64,000 bases of DNA from Phymatolithon calcareum (GCA_977006965.1 OZ345365.1:2790001-2854000); one strand, 5' to 3'. Positions 1 to 9,924 are shown, counted from the first letter of the stretch. The notes: a model not told the origin generated them from the sequence alone. Program-made: numbers and translations.

Positions 1-116
1 CCAGTTTTGAGCATTGTTTCGGCCAGTGAGAGCGCTTCAACGGTAGAGATATCAAGTTTTCCCAATACGTCCAAGGAGGCTGCCCTTTTTTATGGCACAC
101 CGAAAAGGCAGGAACA

Positions 117-359
117 GTGTTCTCCCTTGCCTACGCCGCAGAAAATCAGATCCCTCGCGATGACGGACCGCCTCGCAGATTTGCAACGGCCATAGTGGAG
201 ACGGATATCGAGGGCGTTCGGGACGAAGACATGAGCATTTTGGTCGAGACGCTGCGAACGCTCGTCAGCGACGTCGTATACAATGTGCAAGGGGTCAAGG
301 AGGATGTCAAGAAAGCCGGCATCAGAAGTCCAAGAACAAGAAGAAAAAGTACGCTATAG
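117..359 (+). CDS. Coding-like segment of unknown function before the ankyrin frame
   Basis: This open frame of about 80 codons has no ATG at its beginning; the first Met in frame is at 231 (MSILVETLRTLVSDVV). Its composition looks protein-like, with an acidic stretch followed by an amphipathic helix-like stretch. It ends at the point where a second frame begins with a basic KNKKKK stretch and a hydrophobic segment. The two may once have formed one gene, later broken by a frameshift near 330-360, or joined by an intron I cannot demonstrate. The window edge cuts the upstream context. I recognise no family. Confidence 0.25.
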   Translation: MFSLAYAAENQIPRDDGPPRRFATAIVETDIEGVRDEDMSILVETLRTLVSDVVYNVQGVKEDVKKAGIRSPRTRRKSTL

Positions 360-415
360 TGCTTACCGTTGTAATTAGTGTCATCATCGTTATTTCGATC
401 ACCGTACCAATCGTC

Positions 416-1660
416 ATGCGTGCAGAACCTTCAAGTGAGTTGCAGTTCACGGCACCTAGCAATCGGACTGTCCCAGCGGATCCTCGTCCTACACCTGCTG
501 CCACTCAGTCGTACTTCCCTATTCGGACTGTCACAGCGTCTCCTCGTTCTGACGTTAGGTCCGTCGGCACTATTTCACCCTCTCCTCGTACTCGTGCTGG
601 CTTTCAGACCGTCTTCGCTCTTTCAGCGCCTCCTCGTCCTTCACTCCTGCCATTCCGTCGTTCTTCCCTATTCCAAGCACTCGGATGGCATGCCGTGAAT
701 GCTAAATGCGACGAAAAGCTGGCAAGAGAGAATGGCATGTCGTGGAATACCAAAAAAGGAAGAAGCGAAGTTCTAATATACCCGGGCCTGTTCCAGCGAA
801 AATTCAGACTTGCGGGGTCCGAGCTCCACGAAACCCGCCGACTGGAAAACCTTGATGCAACGATGGACAATACAGGCGTAACCGACCACGCCACCCTGAA
901 ACGCCTTTCCAAATCGAAAGGTATACTCCTCGCCCTCCGGGATATTGGCGTCACAGCTAAAGGACTGACGACAACAAAATGCATATGCATGTATCCTGTT
1001 CATCTGCACGGCGACTTTGGAAGAACGAGATGCGTCCGCCGCATGCTCATGGCGGGATGTGATCCGGATGTGCTCTGCGGGGCGGGATTCACGCCGCTTA
1101 TACGTGCGTGCAATGCGCGCATACTTATAAATGACAATCTCACACTTGTGCGCGTGCTGCTACGTGCTGGCGCTGACGTGAACGCTAAGAACGATAACGA
1201 TAACACCGTCATGAGCTACCTCGGCGACACGGAGGAGCATGAACTGATCTGCGTCATGCTGGCCGCGGGAGCGGACATCAATATCGCGGACAAGCAGGGC
1301 GACACACCGCTGCATGAGGTGGCCATGGGCGAGCACGCCGACACGGTAACGCTACTGGCGAGAAGGGGCGCGGACGTGAATGCACGGAACCTCAAGAAGG
1401 AGACGGCGTTATTCATCGCCGCGCAACAAGGGTATAAGGAGGTTGTGAAGGCATTGCTGGCAAAGGGATTGGGGACGGATATTGCCATACCGAACGCACA
1501 GGATGTCACGCCGTATCAGGCGGCGAGGGATAAGGGGCATGATCGTATTGCGAGTATGCTGCTTGACGCTACGGGGTTGAGATTGTCGCAATTTGCACCG
1601 ATTTCAACGCACGATGTTAGGAGTCCGAGGGCGAGCGTGGATGGGCCGGACGGGTTTTGA
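416..1660 (+). CDS. Ankyrin-repeat protein frame with embedded LINE fragment
   Basis: The frame is open from about 164, but the first in-frame ATG is at 416, giving 414 residues. Upstream of that ATG the frame encodes a basic stretch and a strongly hydrophobic segment (about 359-415), so a longer type II membrane form starting in another frame or at a non-ATG codon is possible. From about 460 to 680 it is Ser/Pro/Thr/Arg-rich low complexity. From about 735 to 1003 it matches the reverse-transcriptase thumb region of the LINE at 50-53 kb. From about 1012 to 1580 it holds about five ankyrin repeats, with signatures such as LLRAGADVNAKN, AAGADINIADKQGDTPLHE and ARRGADVNARN. Ankyrin repeats are protein-binding scaffolds. 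A TGA at 1658-1660 ends it, and an in-frame RING-like domain follows. It may be a chimeric gene or a decaying ankyrin-RING ubiquitin ligase gene. Confidence 0.5.
   Translation: MRAEPSSELQFTAPSNRTVPADPRPTPAATQSYFPIRTVTASPRSDVRSVGTISPSPRTRAGFQTVFALSAPPRPSLLPFRRSSLFQALGWHAVNAKCDEKLARENGMSWNTKKGRSEVLIYPGLFQRKFRLAGSELHETRRLENLDATMDNTGVTDHATLKRLSKSKGILLALRDIGVTAKGLTTTKCICMYPVHLHGDFGRTRCVRRMLMAGCDPDVLCGAGFTPLIRACNARILINDNLTLVRVLLRAGADVNAKNDNDNTVMSYLGDTEEHELICVMLAAGADINIADKQGDTPLHEVAMGEHADTVTLLARRGADVNARNLKKETALFIAAQQGYKEVVKALLAKGLGTDIAIPNAQDVTPYQAARDKGHDRIASMLLDATGLRLSQFAPISTHDVRSPRASVDGPDGF
735..1003 (+). mobile_element. LINE reverse-transcriptase fragment inside ankyrin frame
   Basis: The translated stretch from MSWNTKKGRSEVLI to RDIGVTAKGLTTTKCICMY aligns without large gaps to the intact LINE RT at about 52160-52430, which reads MRWNTKAGKSEVLL through LRSLGVTARGLSPLKAIKMY. 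It is in the same frame as the downstream ankyrin repeats. I found no target-site duplication around it. It is a diverged, internal piece of the element, either captured by the gene or sitting next to it by chance. Confidence 0.75.
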
Positions 1661-1867
1661 AGGAGGGATTCGGGAAGAAGGTTGTGTGTCACTTTTCAGG
1701 AGGGATTGAGATATGGGGAGGAGATTGGGGAACTGCCGTGTGGGCATTATTTTCATGATCCTTGTATATTGCCGTGGCTTGGAGGGGAGAAAATGACTAA
1801 TAATTGGACTTGTCCGGTTTGTAAGCAGCTTGTGGCACCGGATAAGCTTTTTATGGCGCAGGATTGA
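1661..1867 (+). pseudogene. RING-H2-like zinc-finger remnant following the ankyrin stop
   Basis: This stretch is in the same frame as the ankyrin repeats, directly after their TGA. It encodes a recognisable RING-H2 core: a first Cys in LCVTF, then LPCGHYFHDPCILPWL, then WTCPVCKQL, ending at a TGA at 1865-1867. In RING-H2 ubiquitin ligases the first pair is Cys-x2-Cys; here the second Cys is Phe (TTT, one base from TGT). The missing ligand and the in-frame stop before the domain both suggest a broken C-terminus of an ankyrin-RING E3 ligase. A separate short protein starting at the ATG at 1711 or later would lack the first ligand. I could not exclude a readthrough or intron arrangement. Confidence 0.6.
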
Positions 1868-3120
1868 GGGGTGGGCTTTTGTGGTAGGCAGGGCGTGCGG
1901 GGATGAGGGTAGTGGATGGGGTAGGTAAGGGGGGAGGTAGTGGATGTAGGTACGAACTAAATGTGACATTTGCTTATTTTGGTTCTTTTTTCAATGAGGA
2001 AGGAGGGCGCAGCCGGGTTGCGGAGTGGCGAGCATGGGGAAGGCGAGCGAGTGGGTCGAGAAACGAATTGGAAGTGGAAACGGACAGGCGATAGGGACGG
2101 TGTCGCCGCATGGCGCTGTTGAGCAGTCAAGCATTCTCGTCGGAATGGAGCGGATTGCCATTTGCCACGGCAAGAAGTCCGTCTGAATGGCAGAACAGGA
2201 GGAAAATCAAACATGTGGCGACGAAAGAGTTGCCAGCGTTCCGCAACGCTTCATGGAGAGGAGACTACTGGCACCGCACACATGCGCCTTCTTCGCGCAT
2301 GCGGCAGGGCGACCGTCGCAACCAAACGCGGGAGCGGCCTGCCCGTGAAGCACTGCGCAACCCGGGGCGTCAGATCGACGTGATGCGCACGCGCGCATTG
2401 AACTGGGATGGAGCTCTTGCACACGCGCGGCGCTTTCAGTTGCCGGGAAGTGGGACAGGTGCCGCACAATGGCATTTGCGCCGTTGAGCTACTTGGAAGC
2501 CGGGAGCTGCCAAGGACGCGCGAAGAGGCACGCGCAATGCGAACGCTAGGGCGAAGAAAATGCGCGGGACGGACAGGGACGGAGGAGAGAGAAGAAGGCA
2601 GGCATTCTGGCGTGCAAAGCGACGCGGGAAAGCGGAGGAGGGTGACGCCGCGCACGTTCGGGCGCGTGATGTCGACTGCGCAACGGGCGGGGTGCAGGAG
2701 ACGCGTAGTTGCGCGTGGGTAGGTCGTTTCGTTCTAGTCGAGTCAACCCCGTCGGGCGCTCCGGAACGCACGCTACTTGAAATACGTGTCTCAATAGGCT
2801 CAAGACAAGGCAAAATCGGTTCGGAGCAGGTTCCGGCTGCCACAAATGCGGTTCGGATCCGATTCGGATCCACTTCAGGCCAGCTCAGAGCAGGTCGACG
2901 GCTTTTGCATCTAAGCCTACTGTATTCCAAAGTCAGCTTTGTCCACCCGTGGTGCACTTAATGGATACACCTTTGCCATTTATCGCAGCACAAAATCGCG
3001 TTTGACAGCTATTTTGTCGCTCAAAAATGGGCTCATCCAACCAAGAGTTTCAATATGGATTTCGAATCCATGGCGTCACGACGGCTTATTACACCTATAC
3101 TGTACAGTAGGTAGGTTTGT
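1868..3120. other. GC-rich tract without a recognised gene
   Basis: From about 2000 to 2960 the DNA is clearly richer in G+C than its neighbours, and every frame on both strands is open for 60-170 codons, which is expected from base composition alone. None of the translations shows a familiar motif, and no frame stands out. After 2960 the composition returns to AT-rich. Confidence 0.5.
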
Positions 3121-3124
3121 TAAC

Positions 3125-3345
3125 AAACCACATTGTCGGCCGGGTGATGATAATAAATTATGACCGGAGAAACTTCCTATGTTACAGTTCACACTTTTCA
3201 AATATGTACAGGAAACAACCTTTGTCAGGTGCGGGCAGATAGCTAAAATAAGTCATAAAATTCGAAACTATGAAGCCGTTATGATACATTTATTTATTAC
3301 AAAATTTTAATCAGCTCCTCACTTGTCAAGGTCATGCACTTGACC
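3125..3345 (+). repeat. Dispersed repeat, inverted copy at 34530-34755
   Basis: The stretch containing CGGCCGGGTGATGATAATAA, ACCTTTGTCAGGT and TTATTTATTACA recurs in reverse orientation at 34530-34755, with the same order of blocks and moderate divergence. Both copies end in the CACTTGTCAAGGTCATG-type block that also makes up the tandem array next door. No coding capacity is visible. It is probably the end of a non-autonomous element. Confidence 0.7.
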
Positions 3346-3710
3346 TGTTATTCCAAAATAAACTAATTATTTTGAAAGCCAAAGTACAGACCCGTTCGTC
3401 GAGGACGGCAAGTAGCTCGACTCCAAAAAATAGGATTTTTTAATCGTTTGGCTCACTTGTCAAGGTCATGCTCCTGACCGGTTGTTCCAAAAAGAACTCA
3501 TTATTCTGAAACTGAAGGTACCGACCCGTTCGTCGAGGACGACAAGTAGCTCGACTCCGAAAAATAGGATTTTTTAATTGTTTCGCTCACTTGTCAAGGT
3601 CATGCTCCTGACCGGTTGTTCCAAAAGGAACTAATTATTTTGAAACAACCGATACTGACCCGTTCATCGAGACCTTGCCTTGAAAAAAATAGAGATTTTT
3701 ATCGAATTTT
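3320..3710 (+). repeat. 134-bp tandem repeat, almost three units
   Basis: Units start at 3320, 3454 and 3588 with CACTTGTCAAGGTCATG, so the period is exactly 134 bp between the first three starts. Each unit contains the blocks GACCCGTTCGTCGAGGAC and GTAGCTCGACTCC and a T-rich run. The third unit decays after about 3670. The inverted dispersed copy at 34.5 kb has only one unit, so the array expanded locally. Confidence 0.9.
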
Positions 3711-3820
3711 TATGGTGTGGGCAAATCGGTGCATAAGGAACCAGCTTGTCCTGGACTACAGCAAGGATATTCTACCCAATAAAAGCGCTGCATTAAATTA
3801 TCATCACCCTGCCGACAAGC

Positions 3821-3946
3821 GGGTTGTCGCCCGGTAGGATCGGTCCGCATATGGGCACTTGGCTCGGATATGAGACCTCGGCTTCGCCTCTGTGCATATC
3901 CGTGGCCTCGTGCCCATATCCGGACCTCTCCACCGGGCGACAACCC
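3821..3946. repeat. 126-bp near-perfect palindrome (foldback element)
   Basis: GGGTTGTCGCCCGGT at 3821-3835 is the exact reverse complement of 3932-3946. Inside it, GGTCCGCATATGGGCAC pairs with GTGCCCATATCCGGACC (one mismatch), and CGGATATG pairs with CATATCCG. The whole segment can fold into one long hairpin. Its GC content is higher than its surroundings. It has no reading frame of note. Confidence 0.9.
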
Positions 3947-4243
3947 CTACGTATAAGCCGTCGTGTAAGCAACTTGTCCAGCCCCAACGGCCCTCTTAGA
4001 TTTCATTTTGTCAATAGATAAAGTTATTTTCTGACCCAGCAAAAATCAGCTCCCCACTTGCCTAATGCTGACAGAACAGAGCACTCTCATAGCACCACGG
4101 GTGCTTCGTGGTCATTTTAGTAATTTCCTCAAAATTTTCGGACTCCGGACAGACCTCGGATCAAAAATTGATCCATTTTTTCGGATTCGGACCGTCACCG
4201 ATCCGTCCGGTCCTAGCCCTACTTTCAATACCCGAAATGAACT

Positions 4244-4322
4244 TAATGAAAAGCTGCTCCCGTACAGTCTTAGGAGTGTATATGAGGGCTTTCAATTAAA
4301 CAACTAAGCAGTTGCAAAAAAA
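4244..4322 (+). mobile_element. 5'-truncated LINE tail (79 bp) with 12-bp target duplication
   Basis: The insert runs from TAATGAAAAGCTGCTCCCG to GTTGC followed by seven A. It is flanked by CCGAAATGAACT at 4232-4243 and 4323-4334. Its body contains CAGTCTTAGGAGTGT and GAGGGCTTTCAATTAAA, matching the 3' end of the intact LINE (CAGTCTTATGAGTGT, GAGGGCGCTTAATAAA at 53298-53340). It inserted at the downstream edge of the haloperoxidase duplication block. Confidence 0.9.
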
Positions 4323-7300
4323 CCGAAATGAACTATTTTTCAATCATTTTACCAAAACAATATACAGAATATATTCAAAAAAGGCGGATGTCCAGGTCGG
4401 TCCAGATTTGTCCAGTAGTAGATGTGTAGTACGAGAGACTTAAGATTGGAAGCGAAGGCATTTCGAATTTACTCATTTTTCTAGAAAAATGTAATAGTTA
4501 TGATCAGAAGAAAGAATACCGGTATTTGTGGTTTCTCTTAGGGTGAGTGAAAGTTCTAGCCTTCCGGAACGCGGCCTTCCCCACAAATCTTCCAAGCCTC
4601 AACCCATTGATGTTTCCATCCCTGAAATGAATCCCCCCGTAAAGACGTGACATACCAGCTTCACTAGCGGCCTGCGTAAATGTTTTCCATTTCAAGGTCA
4701 CCTCCGCCTTTGGCGCTCTTCCCGGCTCGAATCTCGACATCCCAACAGGAAGCGTAACCGTTGCTCCAAAGTAGTCACTTCCGCTGTACCTCTTAAGAAC
4801 CTCAGCGGCACTGGTGCTGAACGCCGAGTGCCCGGATGTGTACTCCGGAAACGGTGGAGATGAATCCGAACTCGGCAGTTGGTACGTATTGAACCTTTCT
4901 GCCAACATCCTCTCGCTCCTGCCGCTCGTGTAGTTGTAAGCAGTGATCGCATATCCGCCAAGACGTTCGTCGTATTCCCCGATAAGACCCAGTCTGCCCA
5001 GATCGCGAATCGCTCGCACAGGGCGCGCGTACGAATAAAATCGCTTTGCGTTCCATGTTGTTATCGCAGCATCTGAAAGCGCGTTGGAGAGTGCGAGGAA
5101 CATTTTCGCATCATCGTCAATAGAATGGCCATCCCTTGCAGAGACCCACTGGCCGAAAGTGAGCCACACTCCCGGAGGGAAAGAAGTTCCGGCGCCGGCC
5201 TCCCAGAACTCGGCTATGAACTTCTTGCGGTCATTCAGGTTCACGCTGAAGTCGATCACCTCCTCGGCTTGGAAAATGAAGACAGGGTTGATCACTGTAC
5301 CGATAAGAGAGCGGTCTACAGGTCTTGTTCGTCCACTTGGGAATGTTAGCGTGCTTTTTTCAAAATCAAGATGAGCATCTGCAAGCAGGAACTTTTCTGG
5401 TACCGGCGGTCGTCCACTTCTTCCATTCCACACACCGAACGTGAATCTGCGACCCCATTCGGGAGTCAGAAACTCCTGCAGTTTGGCAGAAAAGTCGTCA
5501 ATGGGAACATGTTCAGCAGTCCAGTACTCAATGAGCGACGTGAAGGGATATATGCCATCCTTGCCGAGCACGTTTGTGTTGTAATGAGCGAGCACCTCCT
5601 CAGCCATACTCCTTCCAATTCTTGACGGGATATCGTTCCTGAACGTGGTACCATATCCGAGCTCTTCAATTTTGTTTTTCGCGACCATTGCTCGGGACGG
5701 GAAGTTGGCGATGAGGGTATAGTAGGCGGCAAAGCTCATGGCCTTTCTCTTGTTCTCCGCCGTGTTCTCAAAGGCCGGCCGCTGCAGCGTATCCTTGGTC
5801 GGGTTCGTTGACATGGCTCTTCGATCGTAAGCAGACCAAGCGTCATACATTGCAGTGTGCATCGTGACGAACGCCCCGGATGCTTTCGTGGGTCCCACTT
5901 CGAGGTCTGCAACAATGTCTTGAGCGGTCTGGTCCCAAACGACAGAAATAGTGAGCTTGCCATCGTACTCTGAAAATATTCTGCCAGTGGACGTATTAAG
6001 AACAAGAGAAGGAAGAACGGGAGCGCGCGTTCTAGGCAGGCGGAGCAAATGAGCTTCTGCGTTGGGTGGTTGAGAAAGAATGATGAGAAGGGAGAAGAAA
6101 CAGTTGGCGATCAAGAAGGGAGAACTCATTTTGATTCCTGGGCAGTTCGTCTCCGCGAAGTTTTCGGACGGGGAATGTGAATGTAAGTACAGTACTCCAG
6201 TACTGTATGCGATGAGATGAAGATTTGCATTAGCTGATGGTTATAGTAATGTTGCCTTTCGCAAAACCCTCGTTCCTATTATATGCAATTCAAAACTCAT
6301 GCGCGAAAGAACGAAGCCTGGCGGAACTGTCTCTCTAATACATGTGATATCACCTTAGAGTGCCTTAGCCCGTAAATCTTAAGCGGGGACAGTCTCTTCT
6401 ATCAGAATAGTACGGAAGTTACACACTTCTATTCAAGCATGCATCCTTATACTATAAGTGCCACACCTGATGTGCGAGTTTGTTCAACCAGGGGAATGTT
6501 ATGCTCCCCTGGTTCAACCTTCGTCAAAAAAGAAGTACCGTATCATGTTATCATACAACATACAGTGAATGTTGCACAGATATTGCACAGCGCGGTGGAG
6601 TCGTCCTGTAGAAACCGTATACAGTACCCGTACTACAGTGCTGTATACTGTACTGTAGGGCGCTCTACTGTAGCGGTTGTCCATATCTGTGAAGCATTGT
6701 CAGCACGAATTTTCCTCGATTAAATCGAAGAAGAAAAATATCTCACTTACATCGACAAGTTTGCAGGGAGTACTTCACCCCCGATACGGATACAGTTAGC
6801 CTCCGTAGCGATGCCCTCGTTGCTTCTACACAGAAAAACCCTGTTTCTCAGCATTTCCATTTAGCCCTTTAATTGGCTGACGAGGAGTAAAACAGTGAAA
6901 GGGGGAATTCGTGGGTGCATCATGATGATCATGGACCCAGTAATCGATCATCTGAAAACTTGCGTGGACACCATGTCTCGCTGTATCGTTCTGAATGCGA
7001 TGCAAACATTGGATGTTATCTCTAAATATCAATCACTCGTGTATGTGCCATCAGAATCCCCATCCACGTACTTCAAAATCATCTTGAAGTACGTAGATTC
7101 ATGTTTTTGCCAACTGTCATTGGACAGCATATTATGTTCCTTTCCGAGCATTTCTTAGGACTTCTCCCAACTTGACACTGCTCTTTTCGGACATGAAGGA
7201 TGATCCATGGCATGATTGCTAGATTACAGTCGAGGATTGGTAACCAGATTAAAGGGTGTATGCCCCTAAAAGATACGTTTCGCAGAGATGGGACATTTAC

Positions 7301-7635
7301 AGTCACAACAGAGCATTTTGAGGAAACAACGCTGTCGTAGAGCTGAAAAATTTTCGACGCTCAAAATGAGTTGTTGCTGGGCTTGAACAATTGTCTTAAC
7401 CTGTTGACATTTTGCTGCTCATGCCGCCTACGAAAAACGTCTCACATTTTCGATATCCGTACGCCCTTTTTTCTGTTTCCCATAAACATCAGTCATCAGG
7501 CCTGTTCGATGAGGAGATTCATGAAGATCCTTATGAAATTTGGAAAGGAAGGCTTTTGCCTGCTCCCAACGTAATGAAAAAAATATCTAGAGCTTGCTTG
7601 TGTACAGCGGCGTAGAAGCATTTCTTTCCACCAGC
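4313..7635. repeat. Segmental duplication, copy A (carries haloperoxidase 1)
   Basis: This block recurs in direct orientation from about 11715 to 18140. Shared landmarks include the downstream flank (ACAGAATAT, CCAGATTTGTCCAGTA), the gene itself, and upstream blocks at 6540-6740, 6850-6920, 7100-7330 and 7470-7610. Further homology at about 7640-7830 matches 17960-18140. The flanks show many indels and obvious divergence, while the gene core is nearly identical. Copy A lacks the inserts seen in copy B and so serves as an empty-site control. Confidence 0.85.
4504..6129 (-). CDS. Vanadium-dependent haloperoxidase (copy 1)
   Basis: The gene encodes 541 residues in a single exon, starting at the ATG at 6129. 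The N-terminus (about residues 1-26) is a hydrophobic secretion signal ending near NAEA. The PAP2/vanadium-haloperoxidase core is complete: Lys362 and Arg369 in KRFYSYARP, Ser432-Gly433-His434 in EYTSGHSAF, and Arg495 and His501 in SRLYGGIH. These spacings equal those of the vanadate-binding residues of known fungal and algal enzymes. Such enzymes use hydrogen peroxide to oxidise halide to hypohalous acid; in red algae they make halogenated defence compounds and consume peroxide. Halide preference (Br, I or Cl) cannot be read from these motifs. It lies alone on the minus strand with a long non-coding upstream flank shared with the second copy. No frameshift or stop is seen, so I judge it functional. 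Confidence 0.95.
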   Translation of the reverse strand: MSSPFLIANCFFSLLIILSQPPNAEAHLLRLPRTRAPVLPSLVLNTSTGRIFSEYDGKLTISVVWDQTAQDIVADLEVGPTKASGAFVTMHTAMYDAWSAYDRRAMSTNPTKDTLQRPAFENTAENKRKAMSFAAYYTLIANFPSRAMVAKNKIEELGYGTTFRNDIPSRIGRSMAEEVLAHYNTNVLGKDGIYPFTSLIEYWTAEHVPIDDFSAKLQEFLTPEWGRRFTFGVWNGRSGRPPVPEKFLLADAHLDFEKSTLTFPSGRTRPVDRSLIGTVINPVFIFQAEEVIDFSVNLNDRKKFIAEFWEAGAGTSFPPGVWLTFGQWVSARDGHSIDDDAKMFLALSNALSDAAITTWNAKRFYSYARPVRAIRDLGRLGLIGEYDERLGGYAITAYNYTSGRSERMLAERFNTYQLPSSDSSPPFPEYTSGHSAFSTSAAEVLKRYSGSDYFGATVTLPVGMSRFEPGRAPKAEVTLKWKTFTQAASEAGMSRLYGGIHFRDGNINGLRLGRFVGKAAFRKARTFTHPKRNHKYRYSFF

Positions 7636-7949
7636 CTCAAAACATCTTAACCGTTCCACCATGTGAATTGAAATAGGCCCCAGTCCAAAACATTACTATT
7701 GTACTCGTTTAGGAAGACACTGCGAATCCTGAGACAGGCATGGTACTGTCCACTGGAGAGTAATTTTGGTACGAAGGATTGCAAGAAGTGATTGATTGAC
7801 ATGGTCAAGTGATTGATGCCTTGGTGCCTATTGTATGATACGGCAAGGTGCTGGAACGGTGAGACTATTGGGTCACTCCTGAAAATGATAAATTGCACAA
7901 AATGCGTCGTCACGCCACGGTGCATTTGGCGCACGCTCCGTAACCTTAC

Positions 7950-8438
7950 AGGATATTTGATGATTTTATTTTGAGAGCTCCCAAAGCCTCGCCTTGGAGT
8001 AACGGGGAAGCTCTTGCAATATTCTCTAAGCTAAATTCCTCTGGCTACTCAAAATGTTCTTGATTCTTTGCACTCAAACTCAATTTCAGTACTCACGCTA
8101 GAGAACGTTGTAAGGCGACTAGTTCGATCAACGCGGTAATCCCACAGTAGGCACCCAGTACTGATTTTTTCCGAAGGCGTGCTCGGTGGAATGTCAAACT
8201 TAGGCACCTTAAACGTGCTGTACTTTCTCCTGGGAGGGAAATTTTAGGTTTTTATTTTACAAGCCCTCAACGCCAGATTTACCGACAACAGAGCAGCTGT
8301 TCTTTCTCCTATGTAAAGGATCCCTGGTAGCTTGCCTTAAATAGGACTCTTCATTGATCTTCCTTCTTCTTCCTTTTCTCGTACCTTAATTATTTCTTCT
8401 CCACACCTCTTCTTTGTAATAGATCCCTCCTGGGTTCA
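7950..8438 (-). mobile_element. 5'-truncated LINE copy with target duplication, itself interrupted
   Basis: The segment is flanked by TAACCTTAC at 7941-7949 and 8439-8447. On the minus strand it matches the element at 42234-42840 over almost its whole length, including the 3' end GAGGCTTTGGGAGCTC followed by an AT-rich tail. The 42-kb copy is continuous where this one is broken by a 65-bp insert at 8232-8296. No coding sequence survives here. Confidence 0.85.
8232..8296 (-). mobile_element. 65-bp LINE tail nested in another LINE copy
   Basis: CTGTACTTTCTCCT at 8218-8231 and CTGTTCTTTCTCCT at 8297-8310 form a 14-bp target duplication with one mismatch. The paralogous element at 42.5 kb has only one copy of this motif and no insert. 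The insert (minus-strand reading) contains GTTGAGGGCTTGTAAAATAA and matches the 3' end of the LINE copy at 54481-55535. Confidence 0.9.
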
Positions 8439-8478
8439 TAACCTTACGGGAATAAGCACGTATACGAGGCTACACTAT

Positions 8479-8529
8479 GCAGGGCTGGGCAAGCATGCTT
8501 ACAATTAGCTAGCATGATCAGAGCCCTGC
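8479..8529. repeat. Short inverted repeat with TTAGCTAGCA loop
   Basis: GCAGGGCT at 8479-8486 pairs with AGCCCTGC at 8522-8529, and AGCATG blocks inside also pair. The loop side contains GCTTACAATTAGCTAGCA (8497-8514), which is found with one difference in the loop of the larger hairpin at 9962-10075. Confidence 0.7.
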
Positions 8530-8799
8530 CGTAATCTAAGCAGAGGAAAAATAAAGAGCGCTACGTGCTAGTCCCATAGGGGAATAATTCCCTTTCGAAG
8601 AACACCCTTTGTCGGAGCGGCAAGGCCAGAGACAGTACGGAGGTATGGCAATCTTAACAGTTCTGCCCACCTCAATCCTGCCATCACCTACCTCTTGAGA
8701 TCATACACTGCGTCCAGACCACCGATGATAGCATACACGCCTCTGCAGGACAACTACCGCCGATGACCTGCATGGAGAGATACCCTTTGTTATGTCTCG

Positions 8800-9110
8800 G
8801 CGCCACATCCGGTGGCAGCCAGAAACCGACCACACGCGATGACATTCGGGCGTTGATCGGCAACACGAAAGACTGTCTTGGAGCCGCAACCCGTGGCAGT
8901 CAAGGACCTGCGGCGCGCGAAGGATTACCGTGCCAAGCCAAGTCGTTCGACACCATCTCGAGACGCAACCAGCGGCATTCGAGAAGCCGCCACGCGCCAA
9001 TACGCTCCCGCGACAACCTAAGTCGCCCGACAGCGCCTAGGCGCCACAACCGGTGGCCGCCTGGAAGAACCGTTAGACGCGTGACGAACGGGCCAAGAAC
9101 GTTTTCCGGA
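8800..9110. repeat. Degenerate GC-rich tandem repeat, period about 80 bp
   Basis: Blocks resembling CGCCACAACCGGTGGC recur at about 8802, 8884, 8965 and 9043, each followed by a purine-rich and then an ACGCGCGA-like block. The units are strongly diverged. Long open frames run through the repeat on both strands, but they are explained by the GC content and the tandem structure. Confidence 0.55.
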
Positions 9111-9436
9111 CGCTTTCCATGCGACCCTCTCATCAGGTTGCGCCACGCGGCGCCGCGCTGCGCCAGGCCGAGACTCTGTGCGTCATATTCACAGGCGCTC
9201 ACACCCGGCGGCGGTTGAAAACGCGGCGCCACGCAGCGCAGAGTCGAAATCTTGCAAGACAGTCCCACCGGCGCGAACAGTCACCTGCAACTGCCCCAGA
9301 GTCCGAGCCTCGCCGATCGAAATCTCTATATCAAGCAGGACGCCGAAGAAACCTTGATCTCCAGCACACGCATCGCAAGCTCCAGACGTGTTCACACAGA
9401 GGCACGCACTTCGGAACGTGCCTGAACCGAGACGTG

Positions 9437-9815
9437 AACCGCGCGTAAGGCAGCGAACACCGTAAGGAGCTCTTTGCTACACCGGCTGTCCTTTTCCCAC
9501 AAGGACTCGTGGATATCTGATTTCTCGGCGGAGGGTTGACAGGTGAGCTTTTCGAGTTGGCAGCCCGCGTTTTTTTGTTGACCACCCACCCATCCTTCAT
9601 AGTCTTTTGCAGTAGCAGTGAAGCTATCGCACGGCTACAACTATGGCAATCCGGTTCTCCGGCAAGCGGTGCTTCTCCGGGAGGAGGTTCCTAAGAGTTA
9701 CAGAACTGTGTCCGGGAACTCTAGTAAGGAGAAGCGCGACACTGCTCGCCTTCTCTGGGGAGCTAGACCATTGGACACCGTGAAAGCAAAGTGCCAAAAT
9801 TTCGGTTTTATGATT
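9437..9815 (+). repeat. Dispersed repeat, inverted copy at 58985-59358
   Basis: Ordered blocks such as CGCGCGTAAG, CACCCACCC-TTCATAGTCTTTTG, CGGTTCTCCGGCAAGCGGTGC and GGGAACTCTAGTAAGGAGAA are found in the same order on the opposite strand at 58985-59358. No protein motif is visible in either copy. Confidence 0.85.
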
Positions 9816-9924
9816 CGAATAAAACCGCAGATCTTTCTAAAATCTGTCGAGGCAGTCAGTCTCCAAATTTAACTAGCTATCACAAGCATTCATTCTTATT
9901 ATTATTCCCCTACGGTGCTAGTAA

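Noticed and set aside
2110-2961. Overlapping frames of 100-170 codons on both strands
   Set aside because: Explained by high GC content and lack of stops in all frames; no motif or start context favours any of them.
4698-6005. Several 60-100 codon frames antisense or shifted within the haloperoxidase gene, repeated in the second copy
   Set aside because: They are shadows of a GC-rich coding sequence and are conserved only because the gene is conserved.
8763-9268. Open frames of 120-150 codons on both strands
   Set aside because: They run through a degenerate GC-rich tandem repeat, which accounts for the open frames.
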